This document shows, one piece after another, positions 8,433 through 17,335 of a DNA stretch of 64,000 nt. The position numbers and the translations under genes are program-made. This stretch comes from an uncultured Erythrobacter sp. (GTDB lineage: Bacteria > Pseudomonadota > Alphaproteobacteria > Sphingomonadales > Sphingomonadaceae), in assembly GCA_947502815.1 (NCBI GenBank), contig CANNBH010000001.1, forward strand, positions 248,001 through 312,000, given 5' to 3'. The first letter of the stretch is position 1. Each line of letters opens with the position of its first letter. The notes under the pieces were generated by a model, which saw only the letters and a list, made by a program, of their open reading frames with translations, searched no databases and was not told the DNA's origin.

Positions 8433-9480
8433 GAACACTCCCACAGACCAATCCATTGACACAGATGTGCTCGCAGCAAAAGACTTGGATCAAGAGAACG
8501 CCGTTGATCGCGTTCTTGTGCTGGAAATGGTGCGCGTGACAGAGGCCGCCGCGGTTGCTGCGGCCCAATTGATTGGACGCGGGGATGAGAAAGCCGCTGA
8601 TGCCGCCGCTGTCGAAGCGATGCGCCGGGCGTTCGACAATCTTTACATGGATGGCACCGTCGTGATCGGCGAAGGCGAACGCGACGAAGCGCCGATGCTT
8701 TATATTGGCGAGAAAGTTGGTGGCGCTCCGGGTAAGGGGCCCAAAATCGACATTGCCTTGGACCCGCTTGAAGGGACCACCATCACTGCAAAGGCTGGGC
8801 CTAATGCGCTGGCCGTTTTGGCGGCCGCGGAAGAGGGCGACCTGCTCAACGCGCCAGACGTTTATATGGATAAGCTTGCCGTTGGCCCCGGCCTGCCCGC
8901 TGATGTGATCGATTTGGCCAAATCGCCAACCGACAATGTTAAAGCGGTCGCGGCGGCAAAGGGCAAAGATCCTTCTGACATCAATGTCTGTGTGCTTGAC
9001 CGTCCGCGCCATGCCGATCTTATCGCGGAATTGCGCGGATTGGGCTGCGGCGTCTTTTTGATTGGCGATGGCGATGTGGCAGGCGTGATCGCAGTGACCG
9101 ATCAAGACACCGGCATCGATATTTATATGGGCCAAGGCGGCGCACCCGAAGGCGTGCTGGCTGCGGCGGCTTTGCGCTGTGTTGGCGGCCAATTCAATGG
9201 GCGGCTGGTGTTCCGCAACGATGATGAAAAGGCGCGCGCCAAACAATGGGGCATCACCGATCTCGACCGCATCTATAAGCTGGATGACCTTGCCAAAGGC
9301 GACTGCATCTTTGCCGCAACCGGCGTGACCGACGGATCGCTGCTTGCCGGGGTGAAGAAGCGCAAGAAGGCGTCCGGAGCGACGATCATGACAACAGACA
9401 GTGTGGTGATGCGCGCGTCGTCAGGAACAGTGCGCTGGATTAAGGGCGAACACAGGATCACTCCGCACAACGCGGGATAG
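8431..9480 (+). CDS. glpX: Class II fructose-1,6-bisphosphatase
   Basis: A 349-aa GlpX-type enzyme that dephosphorylates fructose 1,6-bisphosphate in gluconeogenesis. Motifs visible: GTVVIGEGERDEAPMLYIGE (metal-binding acidic loop), IALDPLEGTT (the metal/substrate DPLEGT), and the downstream GDGDVAGVIAV and GQGGAPEGVLAAAALRC. Length is close to the usual value. AAGGA lies about 11 bases before the ATG. The start overlaps the start of the divergent secreted-protein gene, so the two share a compact promoter region. Confidence 0.95.
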   Translation: MNTPTDQSIDTDVLAAKDLDQENAVDRVLVLEMVRVTEAAAVAAAQLIGRGDEKAADAAAVEAMRRAFDNLYMDGTVVIGEGERDEAPMLYIGEKVGGAPGKGPKIDIALDPLEGTTITAKAGPNALAVLAAAEEGDLLNAPDVYMDKLAVGPGLPADVIDLAKSPTDNVKAVAAAKGKDPSDINVCVLDRPRHADLIAELRGLGCGVFLIGDGDVAGVIAVTDQDTGIDIYMGQGGAPEGVLAAAALRCVGGQFNGRLVFRNDDEKARAKQWGITDLDRIYKLDDLAKGDCIFAATGVTDGSLLAGVKKRKKASGATIMTTDSVVMRASSGTVRWIKGEHRITPHNAG

Positions 9481-9557
9481 GCCGAGGATTGAGCGCGAGG
9501 GGTGGACGAGGCTTTTAGGGCCCAAAGCAGAAGGTCAGCAATCCACCCTTTTGGCGC

Positions 9558-9959
9558 TCAAAACATTGAACATTGCTGCATAATGGCTGTGCCGCTGGTC
9601 TCGACTGCCACATTGGCGCTGACTCGGCCAAGGTCACCGTCGTCATAGGTGACGTTGGTGCCATCAACCTGTGCACCGGCTTTGCCCATGAACGCCAAGG
9701 TCAAACGATCTTCTAGTGATTTGTAAGCCGCCCTTCGCTGCGTGGCTGTCAGCTGTTGCAACTTATCATCAAAACACTCGCACTCGCCCGCAGAGGCGCG
9801 AAAGCCCAGATGCCGCGCGCTTTGCAGATAATCGGTGTCGCATTTGGCGAAGATTTCACTGCGCTCATAATCAGGGCTGGTGTTCGAGCTTTGGCCCAAG
9901 AACGCATAGCCGCCTACGCACACGGCCAAGGCCAATCCGCCAACAAGAATATAGTTCAT
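9558..9959 (-). CDS. Small membrane-anchored or secreted protein
   Basis: A 133-aa protein starting MNYILVGGLALAVCVGGYAF, a signal anchor or uncleaved signal peptide. The rest is a soluble domain with Cys in FAKCDTDY, a CEC motif (GECECFDDKL) and a final QQCSMF, a pattern compatible with two disulphides. I recognise no family. CGGAG precedes the ATG at 9959; the frame is open to 10085 but codes for no sensible extension. Convergent with glpX. Confidence 0.7.
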   Translation of the reverse strand: MNYILVGGLALAVCVGGYAFLGQSSNTSPDYERSEIFAKCDTDYLQSARHLGFRASAGECECFDDKLQQLTATQRRAAYKSLEDRLTLAFMGKAGAQVDGTNVTYDDGDLGRVSANVAVETSGTAIMQQCSMF

Positions 9960-10196
9960 TGCATGCACTCCGAGAATTTCGCGATTGATGAGGGCAATCG
10001 TAAGGAAAAACGGTTGAAATATTGTGAGGATGCGTTGTCTTCCGGCGCGAGTGCCGGTGAGGGTAAAGGGCCCTGTTTCTGGCATCTGGCCAACGCCCGC
10101 TTTTCCAGACCCGTAGACAACCGCCGCTGCTCTGTTGCGTTTCTATGACGTGTCGCTAGGCGAGAATAATCATCTCAAAGACGGGACAACGCATCC

Positions 10197-11132
10197 ATGA
10201 AAATCATGTCCGGCAATTCGAACCTACCGCTCGCGCGCGCCATTGCGGCTTACCTTGAAATTCCGCTCACCGATGCGAGCGTTCGCCGATTTGCCGATGA
10301 AGAAATCTTCGTCGAAATCCATGAAAATGTGCGCGGTGAAGACGTCTTTGTCGTTCAACCCACCAGCTTTCCGGCCAACGACAATCTTATGGAGCTGTTG
10401 ATCTGTATCGACGCGCTGCGGCGCGCCTCGGCAAAGCGGATCACTGCAGTTGTTCCGTATTTTGGCTATGCACGCCAAGACCGCAAACCGGGTCCACGCA
10501 CGCCGATCTCTGCCAAATTGGTCGCGAACCTTATCACAGAGGCTGGCGCAGACCGGGTGCTGGCGGTGGACCTGCACGCGGGTCAGATTCAGGGGTTTTT
10601 CGATATCCCCACCGACAATCTGTACGCCGCTCCCGTCATGGCCGCCGATATTCAGGCGCGATACGGCGATCAGGATTTGATGGTTGTCAGCCCCGATGTC
10701 GGCGGCGTGGTGCGCGCCCGCGCTCTGGCCAAGCGGCTGGACAACGCGCCGCTCGCCATCGTTGATAAACGCCGCGACCGGCCCGGCGAAAGCGAAGTGA
10801 TGAACATCATCGGTGAGGTTGAGGGACGGCACTGCGTCATGATCGATGATATCGTCGATTCAGGCGGCACGCTTTGCAACGCCGCCGAGGCTCTGCTGGC
10901 CAATGGCGCGAAATCGGTCGCCGCTTACATCACCCACGGCGTGTTGTCGGGCGGAGCGGTGGCGCGGATCAACGGATCAAAGCTGAAAGAGCTGGTGATC
11001 ACAGATTCGCTGCGTCCAACAGAGGCGTGTGAGCAATCCGACCGTATTCGGGTGCTCACCATGGCCCCGTTGGTCGGCGAAGCCATCCGCCGGATTGCGG
11101 ATGAAAGCTCGGTCTCAAGCCTGTTTGATTGA
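10197..11132 (+). CDS. prs: Ribose-phosphate pyrophosphokinase
   Basis: A 311-aa PRPP synthetase, which makes 5-phosphoribosyl 1-pyrophosphate from ribose 5-phosphate and ATP for nucleotide, histidine and tryptophan synthesis. Motifs: [20 protein letters not shown] near the N-terminus, [20 protein letters not shown] (flexible catalytic loop), [14 protein letters not shown] (divalent-metal site), and the PRPP-binding [20 protein letters not shown] near residue 220. All are intact and length is typical of the class I enzyme. Confidence 0.96.
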   Translation: MKIMSGNSNLPLARAIAAYLEIPLTDASVRRFADEEIFVEIHENVRGEDVFVVQPTSFPANDNLMELLICIDALRRASAKRITAVVPYFGYARQDRKPGPRTPISAKLVANLITEAGADRVLAVDLHAGQIQGFFDIPTDNLYAAPVMAADIQARYGDQDLMVVSPDVGGVVRARALAKRLDNAPLAIVDKRRDRPGESEVMNIIGEVEGRHCVMIDDIVDSGGTLCNAAEALLANGAKSVAAYITHGVLSGGAVARINGSKLKELVITDSLRPTEACEQSDRIRVLTMAPLVGEAIRRIADESSVSSLFD

Positions 11133-11140
11133 TCGTGCGG

Positions 11141-12115
11141 CTATTGCGCTGCTTCGACCAATGAGCGGCGCATCCACGGCCTTACTGCCCCGGGACTGAT
11201 CCGGTCGAGCAGTTCCAGCCGCCGTGCCTGTCTGATTTCCAAACTAAGCGTGACAAGCGCCGATCGATTGGCCTGAAATTCGCCCGGGGTCATTTGGAAA
11301 AATGCTTGGAATTCGCGGATCAGGTGCGCCTGATCAAAGAAGCGGAGCACGATTTCCTCTTCCTCTTTATCCGCCACACCGCACAGCTGCGCGGCCAGAT
11401 CCAAGATCCGGGCGCGGCGCATGATCTGTTTGGGCGTTAACCCGAAATCCCGCTTTGCCGCCCGCTCCACCGTGCGAGGAGACACGCCTTGCTCGCCAGC
11501 AAATTCGCTCATCACGCGGTTCGGATCGGCAAAGGCCTGCACCTCAATCGCCTGCGACAGGGCATCGGGCGGTGCGATCCCATTGCGGGTCACATAATCG
11601 GCCAGCCATTCCTCGATCCGCACCAGCCATTCCGCCGGTTCAAGTTCAAGATTGAACAGCCCGGTTACCTCCCGGTCGGGAATGCCGGCTGTCTCCAATA
11701 GGAAAATTCGATTGATCGCGGCCGCATCATCCAGGCCAAACAAAGCCCGCAGCGCACCGGGGCGCAGCATCAGTCCAGCAACCTTTATGCCGCCGCTATA
11801 CCGCAAAGGCATCACTTTCGAATGCTGCCCGCACAGGAATGTCTGATCGCGGATTTCCAGCGGCCCATCCGCTGTGCCCGCCGTCCAATCCACGCCCACC
11901 GCTGTGCGCAGATAGGCGTTGTCATTGCACAATTGCCCGTAAACAAGATCGCCCTCACTCTCATAGGCGAACGCGACCATCGCCCGCGCGGCCCAAGGGC
12001 GTATGCGCGCATCAGCGGCGCGGTTTAAGGAAAGAGGTGTGCCGTCCTCTGCCTCCCCTGTAGCAGATCGAAAGACGGGTTTGCGCGGAGCAGTCATTGC
12101 GGTTCGTTTGCACAA
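11141..12115 (-). CDS. AraC family transcriptional regulator
   Basis: A 324-aa regulator with an unassigned N-terminal sensor domain of about 200 residues and a C-terminal AraC DNA-binding domain: FAGEQGVSPRTVERAAKRDF is the first helix-turn-helix, GLTPKQIMRRARILDLAAQL follows, and the second helix region has FDQAHLIREFQAFFQMTPGEF. The start could be 12115 or the ATG at 12097; neither has a strong ribosome site. It is convergent with prs and divergent from the hisN-like gene. Its domain plan matches the tandem pair at 20950-22975, but the sequence differs more. Confidence 0.85.
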   Translation of the reverse strand: MCKRTAMTAPRKPVFRSATGEAEDGTPLSLNRAADARIRPWAARAMVAFAYESEGDLVYGQLCNDNAYLRTAVGVDWTAGTADGPLEIRDQTFLCGQHSKVMPLRYSGGIKVAGLMLRPGALRALFGLDDAAAINRIFLLETAGIPDREVTGLFNLELEPAEWLVRIEEWLADYVTRNGIAPPDALSQAIEVQAFADPNRVMSEFAGEQGVSPRTVERAAKRDFGLTPKQIMRRARILDLAAQLCGVADKEEEEIVLRFFDQAHLIREFQAFFQMTPGEFQANRSALVTLSLEIRQARRLELLDRISPGAVRPWMRRSLVEAAQ

Positions 12116-12218
12116 TTAACCGTCTGCTGTCACCATTTTCTGAAACCTGTGGCGGCGCGCGCGATTGGTGGCTACGCAGCGAACAAGACGCCGCGATGCG
12201 GCACGCCAAAGGACAAGC

Positions 12219-12989
12219 ATGATGACGCCTGCTGATCTCAATCTTGCCAATGCCCTTGCCGACGCTGCGGGCCACGCCATTCGCCCGATGTTCCGGGGTA
12301 AGTGGGAACAAGAACGCAAAGCCGACAATTCTCCCGTGACCGAAGCCGACCGCGCCGCAGAGGCCGCGATGCGCGCTATCATTGAAGAACGGTTCCCTGA
12401 TGATGGCATCATCGGCGAAGAATACGGCACCCGCAATGAAGGGGCCGGGCGGCAATGGGTGCTCGATCCGATCGACGGCACGGTCAGCTTTATGGCCGGA
12501 CGCCCGATATTCGGCACGCTCATCGCTTTGCTGCAAGACGGTTGGCCAGTGCTGGGCGTGATCGATCAACCGATTGCAGGCGAACGCTGGGTCGGGCGGA
12601 TTGGCGAGGGCACCACGTTCAACGGATTGCCGGTGCGCACGCGCTCTTGCAAAGAATTGTCCGATGCGAGCTTGGCCTCCTCTGCGCCGCAATATTTCAC
12701 CGACGATCAGGCAGGCGCCTTCATGTCGCTCGCCGCGCAGACATCGCAAATGGTGGTGTGGGGCGGCGATTGCTACAATTACGGCCTGCTCGCGAGCGGC
12801 CATATGGACATTGTGTGCGAGGCAGGATTGAAGCTGTATGACTACGCCGCTTTGGTCCCCATCGTAGAGGGTGCAGGCGGCATGATGAGCGATTGGCAAG
12901 GCAACCCGCTGGACGCAAATTCTGATGGTAGCGTTCTGGCGCTGGGCGAACCGGCGCGGTTAGAGGAAGCGTTGGAGGCGATGGGGTAG
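12219..12989 (+). CDS. hisN: Inositol monophosphatase family protein (histidinol-phosphatase type)
   Basis: A 256-aa Mg-dependent phosphatase. The family's metal ligands are visible: IIGEEYG, the signature VLDPIDGTVSF near residue 82, and GLKLYDYAALVPIVEGAGG at the C-terminal site (YD in place of the usual WD). In alphaproteobacteria this subtype often serves as the histidinol-phosphate phosphatase of histidine synthesis; that assignment is inference, as an inositol or sulphate-nucleotide phosphatase would look similar. ATG at 12219 has AAAGGA 6 bases upstream and is preferred over a GTG 18 codons earlier. Confidence 0.85.
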   Translation: MMTPADLNLANALADAAGHAIRPMFRGKWEQERKADNSPVTEADRAAEAAMRAIIEERFPDDGIIGEEYGTRNEGAGRQWVLDPIDGTVSFMAGRPIFGTLIALLQDGWPVLGVIDQPIAGERWVGRIGEGTTFNGLPVRTRSCKELSDASLASSAPQYFTDDQAGAFMSLAAQTSQMVVWGGDCYNYGLLASGHMDIVCEAGLKLYDYAALVPIVEGAGGMMSDWQGNPLDANSDGSVLALGEPARLEEALEAMG

Positions 12990-13040
12990 GGGCGTCTGTT
13001 ATCGCTTGTTTGGCCCCAAGATTAGACATTCTGCTAGCGG

Positions 13041-13058
13041 CCCAAGTGCGGACATTAG
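13041..13058 (+). repeat. Left copy of imperfect 18-bp direct repeat bracketing the exporter island
   Basis: CCCAAGTGCGGACATTAG here matches CCCAATTGCGGACATTGG at 18940-18957 in 16 of 18 positions and in the same orientation. The first copy lies about 50 bases after the hisN-like gene, the second after the transposase and tRNA remnants. It could be a decayed insertion footprint or two members of a dispersed intergenic repeat family. Confidence 0.5.
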
Positions 13059-13237
13059 ATATCTTTCAAAATAGACCAAAATGGATCGGTCCTTTTCGAT
13101 GGATTATTGCGCAGTCAAACTTCTTATGAGCCTAAATGGCTAAATTCAGCTATATTCGAGGCCCCTACAGTAAAAATCAAGTGGTCCACACACCTTAAAA
13201 ACATAAGTTTATTGCGACTCGAGACATAGGATCGCAA

Positions 13238-14482
13238 TTGACACTATTTCGCAGAGAGGTTGTAGAAGCTAGCCAAGATCGGTTGCACGGCGAGGTGATA
13301 TTTACTCAGCCAATATCGACCAAACTCTTTGCTGGCGCGCTGTTTGTAGTGCTTGCGATTGCGGTGATTTGGGTATCGGTTGGTTCTTATGCACGCATTG
13401 AAACTGTTCCCGGAATTCTAGTCACCGATGTTCCAAGCGCTAAGGTCATGGCGATCCAGCCCGGTCTCGTAGTCGATCTCAATGTCGAGGAAGGTCAGGT
13501 CGTCAACCAAGGCGACACTTTGCTCATCATCAATTCTGATCGCCAAACGGCCGCAGGCGGGGATGTCGCGAGCCGCGGGATCGGAGCGCTCGAGGCGCGC
13601 AGGCAGCTTGGCGAGGCTCAGGTTGCGATGGCAGGCAGCCGTGCCTCTGCTGAACGTTCACGGCTCACGGCAATGATCGCGTCAGCTGAAGATCAGGCAG
13701 TGAGCCTGTCAGAGCAAATTGCGCTTCAAGAGCAGGTGGTTGCCTCCAACCAAGAGATTTTTGACCGTGTTGCTGAAGTGGTCGAGCAAGGCTTTGTCTC
13801 GCGGGTCGAGTTTGAGCGGCGCAGACAGACATTACTCTCGTCTCAGCAATCGCTTGCCGGGCTTCAACAAAGGCGCATGGCGAGCCTTTCAGATGCAACA
13901 CAGGCGCGCAGTCAGCTTGCAAGCGTTAGCATTGATGCTGCGCAAGGTATCTCGCAAATCCAAGGCAGTCTTCAATCGATGCTTTCCGAACAGGCACGGT
14001 TAGAGGGCGAACAAAGCTATGTAATCAAAGCACCCATTGCCGGGCGGGTGACCGCTCTGGCTACCGGAGAGGGACGAGCTGCGGCAACCGCTCGCCCCTT
14101 GATGGTGATTGTCCCGATAGATGCGCAGCTCACCGCCGAGCTATACGCCCCAACACGTTCGATAGGCTTTGTCGAACCGGGCAAAGAGACGCGGCTCCTC
14201 TATGATGCGTTTCCCTATCAGCGTTTTGGCAGTTTTGAGGGCCGGGTCGCATCTATCTCGCGCATCGCAATCGACCCGCGCGAGACGGACATCCCGTTCC
14301 CATTCGAAGAGCCGGTTTACCGCGTCAAAGTGCTGCTCGATCAACAGAGCATCGAAGCCTTTGGTGAGCCTGCCCCGCTTCAGCCAGGGATGACGCTGCA
14401 AGCCAATGTCGTGCTTGAGCGGCAGAGCTTTCTGGCTTGGATACTTCAACCCCTTAACGCTGTGCTGAACCGCAGCCGATGA
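13238..14482 (+). CDS. HlyD family periplasmic adaptor of the double-glycine exporter
   Basis: A 414-aa membrane-fusion protein: one N-terminal membrane segment (LFAGALFVVLAIAVIWVSVG, residues ~29-48), a lipoyl-like half (VMAIQPGLVVDLNVEEGQVV) and its partner (YVIKAPIAGRVTALATGEGR), separated by a coiled-coil hairpin of about 150 residues, then a beta-barrel and membrane-proximal domain. It links an inner-membrane ABC exporter to an outer-membrane TolC-type channel; no TolC gene is in the window. The start is TTG with AGGA upstream. Its stop overlaps the exporter start by 4 bases (ATGA), so the two are translationally coupled. Confidence 0.9.
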   Translation: MTLFRREVVEASQDRLHGEVIFTQPISTKLFAGALFVVLAIAVIWVSVGSYARIETVPGILVTDVPSAKVMAIQPGLVVDLNVEEGQVVNQGDTLLIINSDRQTAAGGDVASRGIGALEARRQLGEAQVAMAGSRASAERSRLTAMIASAEDQAVSLSEQIALQEQVVASNQEIFDRVAEVVEQGFVSRVEFERRRQTLLSSQQSLAGLQQRRMASLSDATQARSQLASVSIDAAQGISQIQGSLQSMLSEQARLEGEQSYVIKAPIAGRVTALATGEGRAAATARPLMVIVPIDAQLTAELYAPTRSIGFVEPGKETRLLYDAFPYQRFGSFEGRVASISRIAIDPRETDIPFPFEEPVYRVKVLLDQQSIEAFGEPAPLQPGMTLQANVVLERQSFLAWILQPLNAVLNRSR

Positions 14483-16713
14483 ATAGCCCGCTAGACCTTG
14501 TAGAGTTCTCTGGGCGTCAAAAAACGCCGTATATCCCTCAGGGTGAGGCGAGTGAGTGCGCATTGGCATGCCTTGCGATGGTGGCGGGGTTCCACGGCTA
14601 CAAGACCGATCTGATCGCGCTGCGTCAGCGCTACGGCATGTCGCTAAAGGGCGCGAACCTGAAACAAGTAATGCAGGTCGCTGAGGATATCGGCTTCAAT
14701 GCCCGGCCCCTTCGCGGCGAACTCGAAGACATGCCGCATCTGGCGATGCCCGCAATCCTGCATTGGAACCTCAATCATTTTGTCGTGCTAACCGCAGTGA
14801 CCGGCGGTGTCCGGGGCAAGCGCTATCATATCCATGATCCTGCTCGCGGCGCTTTAGTAATGAGCGAAGAGGACGTGTCGCGGCAATGGACAGGGGTAGC
14901 GCTTGATCTGCTGCGTTCGGAAAGCTTCAAGCCTAAGATGGAGCGGAGGCAGCTCAACATAACCCAGCTCTGGTCAAAGATGACCGGGTTCTGGGGCACA
15001 ATCGGACAAGTGGTGCTGTTATCTCTGGTGATGCAGTTGGTGGTGCTGGCGACACCGTTCTTTCTGCAAATCTCGATCGACACTGTGTTCCCCGCCTTTG
15101 ACAGCGATTTGCTGTTGATGCTGGCGATTGGCTTTGGCGGATTGGCTGTGGTGAACCTTCTAGCAAGCTGGCTTAGGTCGTTGGTCCTTGTGACGCTTAG
15201 CAACGCGCTGTCCTATCAGGTCATCGTCAACCTGTTCCGGCATCTAGTCCGGCTTCCGCTGGATTACTTTGAGAAGCGTCATGTGGGCGACATCATATCA
15301 CGCTTTGGCTCAACGCAGCCGATCAGTCAGTTGATCTCTCAGGGCATGATCGCCGCCTTTGTCGATGGTCTAATGGCGATCCTGACGCTGGCACTGATGT
15401 TCGTTTACTCTCCGCTTCTTGGCGGTGTCGCATGTGCTGCGCTGGCGGTTTATGTCGGGCTAAGACTGGCGTTCTTGCAATCGATCAAGCTGCGCAATCT
15501 CGATGTCATCACCACGATGGCAAAGGAGAACTCGAACTTTATCGAAAGTGTGCGTGGCATCTCTGCGATCAAGGCGTTTGGGCAAGAGGGCAACCGCCAG
15601 CGGCTGTGGCAGAAGAGCAAAGCCGACGCGGTCAACGCGCAGGTAAAGCTGGGCCGGTTGCAAGCCGCGTTCGATTCGCTCGGTCAGTTTGTGATTGGCG
15701 GCGAGCGGGTGCTGTTTGTCTATATCGCAATCGGCCTAGCGTTTGACAGTGTGCTGACCGTAGGCATGATCTTCGCGTTCCAAGCTTACAAGCAGCAGTT
15801 TCTCGATGCCGGCATGCGGCTGACCGAGCAGATGATCAACTACCAGATCGTCAAGGTTCACCTCACACGGATTGCCGACATTGCGCTTTCGCCGCTGGAA
15901 GAAGGTGAAGCGGAAAAGAGCAATGAAGACCCTGACTTTACCAAGCCACTGGTGCTGGACCGGATATTTTACCGATACGGTACCAATGAACCGATGGTTT
16001 TGCAGGGTGTAAGCCTCGCGATCAAACCGGGCGAGTTCATCGCGATCACCGGGTCATCTGGCTGCGGCAAGACGACGCTGATGAAAATCCTGATGGGCCT
16101 GTTCGAGCCAAGCCAAGGTGCTATCCGCTTAGGCGAGCGTCCCATCTCGTCCTACCGCAAGATCAAATATCGGCGTTGCATAGGCTCGGTCGCGCAAGGC
16201 GACACGCTCTATGCCGGATCGCTGGCCGAAAACATCTCCTTCTTTGACCCAGAGGTCGACCTGGAGCGTGTGCGCGAGGTTGCCCGCATAGCGCAGATCG
16301 ATGGTGAGATTGACGCGATGCCGATGGGCTACGAGACGTTGGTCGGCGACATGGGGTCGGTTCTGTCGGGAGGGCAGCTACAGCGCGTGTTGCTGGCGCG
16401 GGCGCTCTACCCAAACCCCAAAGTACTCATCCTCGACGAAGGCACCGCGAACCTCGATGCTGAGAATGAGCAAAAGATCCTGGAAACCCTGAAGACGCTT
16501 GAGATCACTCGCATTGCTGTGGCGCATAGGCCCGCAACGCTCAAGGCTGCCGAAAAGGTTTTTGAGGTCCAGAATGGGCAGGCGACTGACGTCGAGAAGC
16601 AGGCACAACGAAAAGCTAGGATCGCTAGGCTTCAAACGCAACAGGCATCGCCAGCACCACAAGTCAATTCAACAACAATAGGCGAACGGACGGACAAGCC
16701 CGGCGCTCTCTAG
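14479..16713 (+). CDS. C39 peptidase-containing ABC exporter (ATP-binding and permease)
   Basis: A 744-aa bacteriocin-type exporter in three parts. Residues ~12-140 form a C39 cysteine protease: the catalytic Cys is in QGEASECALACLAMVAGFHG, the His in LHWNLNHFVVL and the Asp in YHIHDPARG, so the triad looks intact. Residues ~160-450 hold the six-helix permease. The C-terminal ATPase has Walker A GSSGCGKTTL, signature LSGGQLQRVLLARAL and Walker B VLILDEG. The family cleaves a leader after Gly-Gly and exports the remainder across both membranes with HlyD and TolC. The likely substrate gene follows 67 bases downstream. Confidence 0.94.
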   Translation: MNSPLDLVEFSGRQKTPYIPQGEASECALACLAMVAGFHGYKTDLIALRQRYGMSLKGANLKQVMQVAEDIGFNARPLRGELEDMPHLAMPAILHWNLNHFVVLTAVTGGVRGKRYHIHDPARGALVMSEEDVSRQWTGVALDLLRSESFKPKMERRQLNITQLWSKMTGFWGTIGQVVLLSLVMQLVVLATPFFLQISIDTVFPAFDSDLLLMLAIGFGGLAVVNLLASWLRSLVLVTLSNALSYQVIVNLFRHLVRLPLDYFEKRHVGDIISRFGSTQPISQLISQGMIAAFVDGLMAILTLALMFVYSPLLGGVACAALAVYVGLRLAFLQSIKLRNLDVITTMAKENSNFIESVRGISAIKAFGQEGNRQRLWQKSKADAVNAQVKLGRLQAAFDSLGQFVIGGERVLFVYIAIGLAFDSVLTVGMIFAFQAYKQQFLDAGMRLTEQMINYQIVKVHLTRIADIALSPLEEGEAEKSNEDPDFTKPLVLDRIFYRYGTNEPMVLQGVSLAIKPGEFIAITGSSGCGKTTLMKILMGLFEPSQGAIRLGERPISSYRKIKYRRCIGSVAQGDTLYAGSLAENISFFDPEVDLERVREVARIAQIDGEIDAMPMGYETLVGDMGSVLSGGQLQRVLLARALYPNPKVLILDEGTANLDAENEQKILETLKTLEITRIAVAHRPATLKAAEKVFEVQNGQATDVEKQAQRKARIARLQTQQASPAPQVNSTTIGERTDKPGAL

Positions 16714-16780
16714 TAGCCAAGGCCACATCTGCGCCGCCTTGGTTCGGTTCACTAAAGGCGCGGAATAATGGAGAGAAGCA

Positions 16781-17278
16781 ATGCTTCATAAGAATGTGAT
16801 TGAGAACAATGGATTTCGCGTGCTAAATGTCTCCGAGATAGAGGCGGTCAACGGTGGTGCCGATATTATCGTGACAGGCACCCCGAGCGATCCTTGGACG
16901 ATAAGTATCTCACCTGCCGATCTCGCCCTTCTTGGGATTTTCAACTTAGGAGGACCTGCACTTCCATCGACCACGGACACGTTTGGTGGTGACGATGGCG
17001 GCGGCGGCGGCGGCCTTCCAGGCGATCCGTCAGATCCTGGCCAGCTCTCTGCCGAAGAGCGCGATGAGGCCCTCGGCACGAATGAAGATAGTGAGCGTCA
17101 GGAAGCAATCGAGAGAACTCTCGAAGCGATCTTGGAAGCCGTTGACTCCAGCAATGCGGACTGGACGTTCGAGTACAATGAGAGTTCTGGAAGCTACATT
17201 GGTTTGTCAAGTTCTGGACAATTACAAGCCGTCGATAGCGATGCTGCTAATGACATTTTCGACAGCCGAGTGGCCTAG
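16781..17278 (+). CDS. Double-glycine-leader exported protein (putative substrate)
   Basis: A 165-aa protein whose first 26 residues form a classic C39 leader: LNVSEIEAVNGG has Leu at -12, Glu at -8, Ile at -7, Val at -4 and Gly-Gly at -2/-1. Cleavage would release 139 residues beginning ADIIVTGTPSDPW. The mature part is strongly acidic, contains no Cys, has a flexible Gly/Asp/Pro-rich linker (a six-Gly run around residues 73-78) and ends in a segment with WTFEYNESSGSYIG. It is too long for a typical class II microcin and I recognise no family. GAGAGAAGC precedes the ATG. It lies directly after its putative exporter, and a hairpin follows its stop. Confidence 0.85.
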   Translation: MLHKNVIENNGFRVLNVSEIEAVNGGADIIVTGTPSDPWTISISPADLALLGIFNLGGPALPSTTDTFGGDDGGGGGGLPGDPSDPGQLSAEERDEALGTNEDSERQEAIERTLEAILEAVDSSNADWTFEYNESSGSYIGLSSSGQLQAVDSDAANDIFDSRVA

Positions 17279-17288
17279 TCAACATTTA

Positions 17289-17323
17289 CCCCATACGGTC
17301 CGTGTGGCCGTATGGGGCCTTTT
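17289..17323 (+). terminator. Hairpin after the double-glycine substrate gene
   Basis: A perfect 10-bp stem (CCCCATACGG 17289-17298 with CCGTATGGGG 17308-17317) with a 9-base loop and a short T4 run. It starts 11 bases after the substrate stop and ends 13 bases before the start of the next gene. It looks like a partial terminator or mRNA stabiliser that would make substrate transcripts more abundant than those of the protease gene. Confidence 0.7.
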
Positions 17324-17335
17324 GAGGATCCCTTG

